Shown here piece by piece: positions 31,380 to 33,846 of a DNA stretch of 33,846 nt. Position 1 is the stretch's first letter. Each line of letters begins with the position of its first letter. Where the stretch lies: positions 502,009-535,854 of the forward strand of contig NZ_JADPJH010000010.1 in NCBI RefSeq assembly GCF_023073315.1, in the 5' to 3' direction. The notes beneath the pieces are model-generated. The model worked only from the letters and a program-made list of their open reading frames with translations. It had not been told where the DNA came from and searched no databases. The translations under genes and the position numbers were made by a program. Source of the DNA: Bradyrhizobium sp. 1. Its GTDB lineage: Bacteria > Pseudomonadota > Alphaproteobacteria > Rhizobiales > Xanthobacteraceae.

Positions 31380-32861
31380 TCAGATGCGGCGTGCGAGCGC
31401 GGCGTTGCCGGTGCTGACGCGTTGGGCCGGAGACGCGGCTGACGTCGCGCCTGGGCTGGGGGAAGCGGAGCCATTGGATCCCTGAATGTCCTGCGCCTGG
31501 TTCGGCGAGGCCCCGCCGGTAGCAGATGCCCCATCCGGCCGCAATGGCCGGGGCGGCGCGAACAGGAAGCCCTGGCCGAACCGCACGTCATAGTCGAGCA
31601 GGTCCACCACCGCACGCTCGCCCTCGATCCGTTCGGCGATCAGGTCGATGCCGAAGCGGCCGAGCAGGTCGGAGAGGTCGGACGGGTGGATGTCCGAGGT
31701 CGAGGCCTGCCGGGGGTCGAGCAGCAGCGAGGCCGGCACCTTGATGAAGCGCACGCCGCGGTCGGCGAGCTCGCGCGGCTCGATCCTGAGATCCGTGACG
31801 TGGTCCATCGAAAAACGGAAGCCGCGCTGGGCGAGCGCTGCGAGATTCTCGGTCTCGGCCGGACCGAGGTTGCGGAAGGTCGACTGCTTGAACTCCAGCA
31901 CCAGCGACGGCGCCAGCGCCCGGTTGGCCTCGAGGAAGTCCAGGCACTGCGCGAAGCTGGTGGAATTGCCGAGCGTGGAGGCCGCGACGTTGCAGAACAC
32001 GCCGACATCCTTGTTGCGCACCATCAGGCGCCGCAGCACCTGCACACAGCGCAGCATCACCATGTTGTCGATGCGCCCGATCAGGCCGGAGGCCTCGGCA
32101 ATGCTGATGAACTCCTCGGCGGCGATCAATTGATCGCGCTCGTCGCGCAGGCGCGTCACGGCTTCGTAAAACCGCACCTTGCGCTGCGGCAGCGTCACCA
32201 TCGGCTGGAGGAAGATGTCGATGCGGTTCTCGTCGATGGCGTTGCGTAGCGTCGCCAGCATCTGGGGCTGGTTGCGTCCATTGGCGACCTGAACGGGATT
32301 GGCGGCCTGGGTCTGGATCACCGGTGGGGCCGGCCTTGGCGGCGGTGCGGGAAGTGGGGGAGGGGCAGCCACCCGCTCCTCGAAGGTTGCAACCAGGTCG
32401 AGCGGCGCCTCCGGCTCTATTCTGGCGACCGGAGCGGGGGTCGGTGCCGGCGCGGCGCCGGCCAGCAGATCCTCATGGGTCGATACGGTGGTGGCGAGCT
32501 GCCTGACCAGCCCGCCGAGCTCGTTGATCTCGCCGATCACCGATTGGACGCGGTCGGAATTGGTCGAATTGGACGAGGCGATGCGCCCCTCGATCGCCGC
32601 CAACCGGCGGCCGAACTCGGCGACCTGGCGGGCGAGGTCGGCGGTGCCGCGCGAGAGGTCGGCGATCTGGCCGCCGACGTCGCTGCGATCGCGCAGCCGC
32701 ATCGACACCGCGTTGTAGAGGATCAGGAAGGTCAGCGCCGTCAGCGCCACGATCGCGGATTCAGTTCCGCTGATGCCCGCGACCGCGTAGAGCACCAGCC
32801 CGAGCGAGGCCGCGACCAGAACCATGCAGATGGCGATGAAGACCGTCGAAATGCGAATCAT
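31380..32861 (-). CDS. TipF-like membrane protein with degenerate EAL domain
   Basis: A 493-residue protein: two N-terminal membrane helices (FIAICMVLVAASLGLVLYAV and ESAIVALTALTFLILYNAV), a coiled coil (residues 60-130), a Pro-rich linker (135-185) and an EAL domain (200-440). Catalytic signatures are altered: EAV at 233-235 for EAL, MDHVTD at 352-357 where DDFGTG is expected, ERIE at 410-413 for EGVE; K374 is kept. Such a domain would bind rather than hydrolyse cyclic di-GMP. This architecture is that of TipF, the Caulobacter receptor needed for flagellum assembly at the pole. Gene symbol withheld because the match is by layout. A Ser/Ala/Pro tail follows the domain. Confidence 0.85.
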   Translation of the reverse strand: MIRISTVFIAICMVLVAASLGLVLYAVAGISGTESAIVALTALTFLILYNAVSMRLRDRSDVGGQIADLSRGTADLARQVAEFGRRLAAIEGRIASSNSTNSDRVQSVIGEINELGGLVRQLATTVSTHEDLLAGAAPAPTPAPVARIEPEAPLDLVATFEERVAAPPPLPAPPPRPAPPVIQTQAANPVQVANGRNQPQMLATLRNAIDENRIDIFLQPMVTLPQRKVRFYEAVTRLRDERDQLIAAEEFISIAEASGLIGRIDNMVMLRCVQVLRRLMVRNKDVGVFCNVAASTLGNSTSFAQCLDFLEANRALAPSLVLEFKQSTFRNLGPAETENLAALAQRGFRFSMDHVTDLRIEPRELADRGVRFIKVPASLLLDPRQASTSDIHPSDLSDLLGRFGIDLIAERIEGERAVVDLLDYDVRFGQGFLFAPPRPLRPDGASATGGASPNQAQDIQGSNGSASPSPGATSAASPAQRVSTGNAALARRI

Positions 32862-33004
32862 GCCGCGCGTTACGCCTCAAAGAGCTGACAGCCTCACCGG
32901 GAAAACACGGGCCGCTGTGTGACCGCGTCGCGCCTCATGCTTGCCCATGCCGGCATGACCCTAACATCATTGTTGATTCGAGGGGATAGCAGCCTCTTTG
33001 CTGT

Positions 33005-33846
33005 TCATGTCAGTCCAGCCCGGCGAAAGCCCTCGAGGTAGTGCTCGCGGTCGGCGGCGAGCTTGATGGGCATGAATTCGGCGATCCAGGCCAGCGAGAC
33101 GTTCGGCTGGGCGCGGCGGAGTTCTTTCAGGGCTGCGTGGGCGATCTCCATGTGCCCCGCCATGGCGGCGGCTGCCGTCAGCACCCGGTGCCCGCCCACG
33201 AAGTCGCCGCGCTGGCGCAAGGACTCCTGGGCGAGCCGGATGGCTTCCTCGTAATCGCAGCCGAGGTAGCGGGCAAAGGCGGCGATGCCGAAATAGACGG
33301 GAGCATAGGGGTCGCGTGGGCTGAGGCGGATCGCCCGCCGCGCAGCCTCGTCGGCATCCTGCCAGCGGCCGCAATAACCGAGCGTCAGGCCATAATAGCC
33401 CTGCGCCAGCGCAAAGTTCGGATTGAGCCGCAGCGCGGCCTCGAACTCGGCCAGCGAGTCCTCGAACCGCCGCGCGAACAAATTGACGTGGCCGAGCGCA
33501 TTATGCGCCCACGCATCCTCGTCGTCCGCGCGGATCGCCGCCCTGGCCGCGCGCTCGGCGGCGGAGATGGCGGTCGCCATCTCCATCCAGCCCATATGCG
33601 CCGTGAACATGTAGCTGGTGCCGAGCAGGCCGAGCGCCTTGCCATAGTTCGGGTCGAGCGCGATGGCCTTTTCGAGCAGGGCCTGCGCCACGACATGATC
33701 CTGCCGCGTCACACGCCAGTAGTGGGAGAGCGCGCGCATCACGAGATCCCAGGCATCCATGCTGTCGGGCGGCTTGCGCTGGGCGCGAAAGTTTTCCGCC
33801 GCGTAGAGCTGCGGCTCGATCGCGGCGACGATCGCTTCCGTGATCT
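33005..33846 (-). CDS. TPR-repeat protein, 3' part (5' end outside window)
   Basis: The frame runs unbroken from the right edge (first full codons read ITEAIVAAIEPQLYAAE) to the stop at 33005, 280 residues. It contains TPR helix pairs, e.g. ALLEKAIALDPNYGKALGLLG, AWAHNALGHVNLFARRFEDS and LNPNFALAQGYYGL, then further pairs to the end. The segment ITEAIVAAIEPQLYAAE followed by TPRs is typical of the C-terminal half of large adenylate/guanylate cyclase-TPR or winged-helix-TPR proteins of Bradyrhizobium, but the catalytic or DNA-binding part is not in the window. The 143 bases to the TipF-like gene hold no feature I can name. Confidence 0.85.
   Translation of the reverse strand, partial: ITEAIVAAIEPQLYAAENFRAQRKPPDSMDAWDLVMRALSHYWRVTRQDHVVAQALLEKAIALDPNYGKALGLLGTSYMFTAHMGWMEMATAISAAERAARAAIRADDEDAWAHNALGHVNLFARRFEDSLAEFEAALRLNPNFALAQGYYGLTLGYCGRWQDADEAARRAIRLSPRDPYAPVYFGIAAFARYLGCDYEEAIRLAQESLRQRGDFVGGHRVLTAAAAMAGHMEIAHAALKELRRAQPNVSLAWIAEFMPIKLAADREHYLEGFRRAGLT

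Overview
This window looks like about 34 kb of chromosome from an alphaproteobacterium of the Bradyrhizobium/Rhodopseudomonas group. Evidence: uniformly high GC with G/C third positions in the core genes; an alphaproteobacterial gene set (RHH_4-type protein, TipF-like degenerate EAL protein, TIGR01459-type HAD, ribF-ileS-lspA order); a dehalogenase matching the residue numbering of the Rhodopseudomonas palustris fluoroacetate dehalogenase; and the palindromic intergenic repeats usual in these genomes. No rRNA, tRNA or CRISPR array was seen.

Layout. (1) 114-3818: a small catabolic or uptake cluster (acetoacetate-decarboxylase-like protein, Tat-type solute-binding protein, short-chain dehydrogenase) running rightward into a convergent IclR regulator; a perfect 12+12 bp inverted repeat sits on the likely promoter. 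(2) 3911-4404: a decaying pair, a small membrane protein without a normal start codon and a winged-helix protein with an in-frame TAG. (3) 4441-9431: a lower-GC accessory island with three unrelated HEPN-like proteins (each with an R-x4-H motif), a PD-(D/E)xK nuclease-like protein, an unknown protein coupled to one HEPN gene, small ORFs, a frameshifted gene remnant and several copies of an ATTACGGTGAC palindromic element lying between the modules. This is the best candidate for an undescribed (possibly defence or toxin) system. (4) 9433-17529: housekeeping and metabolic genes: purD, fluoroacetate dehalogenase, tadA, an RluB-type pseudouridine synthase with a ~395-residue Arg/Asp/Gly-rich extension, rsmD, mutL and a ribbon-helix-helix protein.

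(5) 17682-20657 (minus): a four-gene operon for a periplasmic GMC dehydrogenase complex: cytochrome c, VOC protein, Tat-borne small subunit, FAD catalytic subunit. (6) 20802-29794 (minus): ribF, ileS, lspA, a secreted Pro-rich protein, an active/inactive M16 peptidase pair and arfB. (7) 30026-33846: a CheY-type receiver, a HAD hydrolase, a TipF-like degenerate EAL membrane protein and the 3' end of a TPR protein cut by the window edge.

The core genes serve translation and RNA modification (tadA, rluB-like, rsmD, ileS, arfB), envelope protein maturation (lspA, M16 pair), DNA repair (mutL), cofactor and purine synthesis (ribF, purD) and probably motility (cheY-like, tipF-like). All functions were read from sequence by eye; no search was run.
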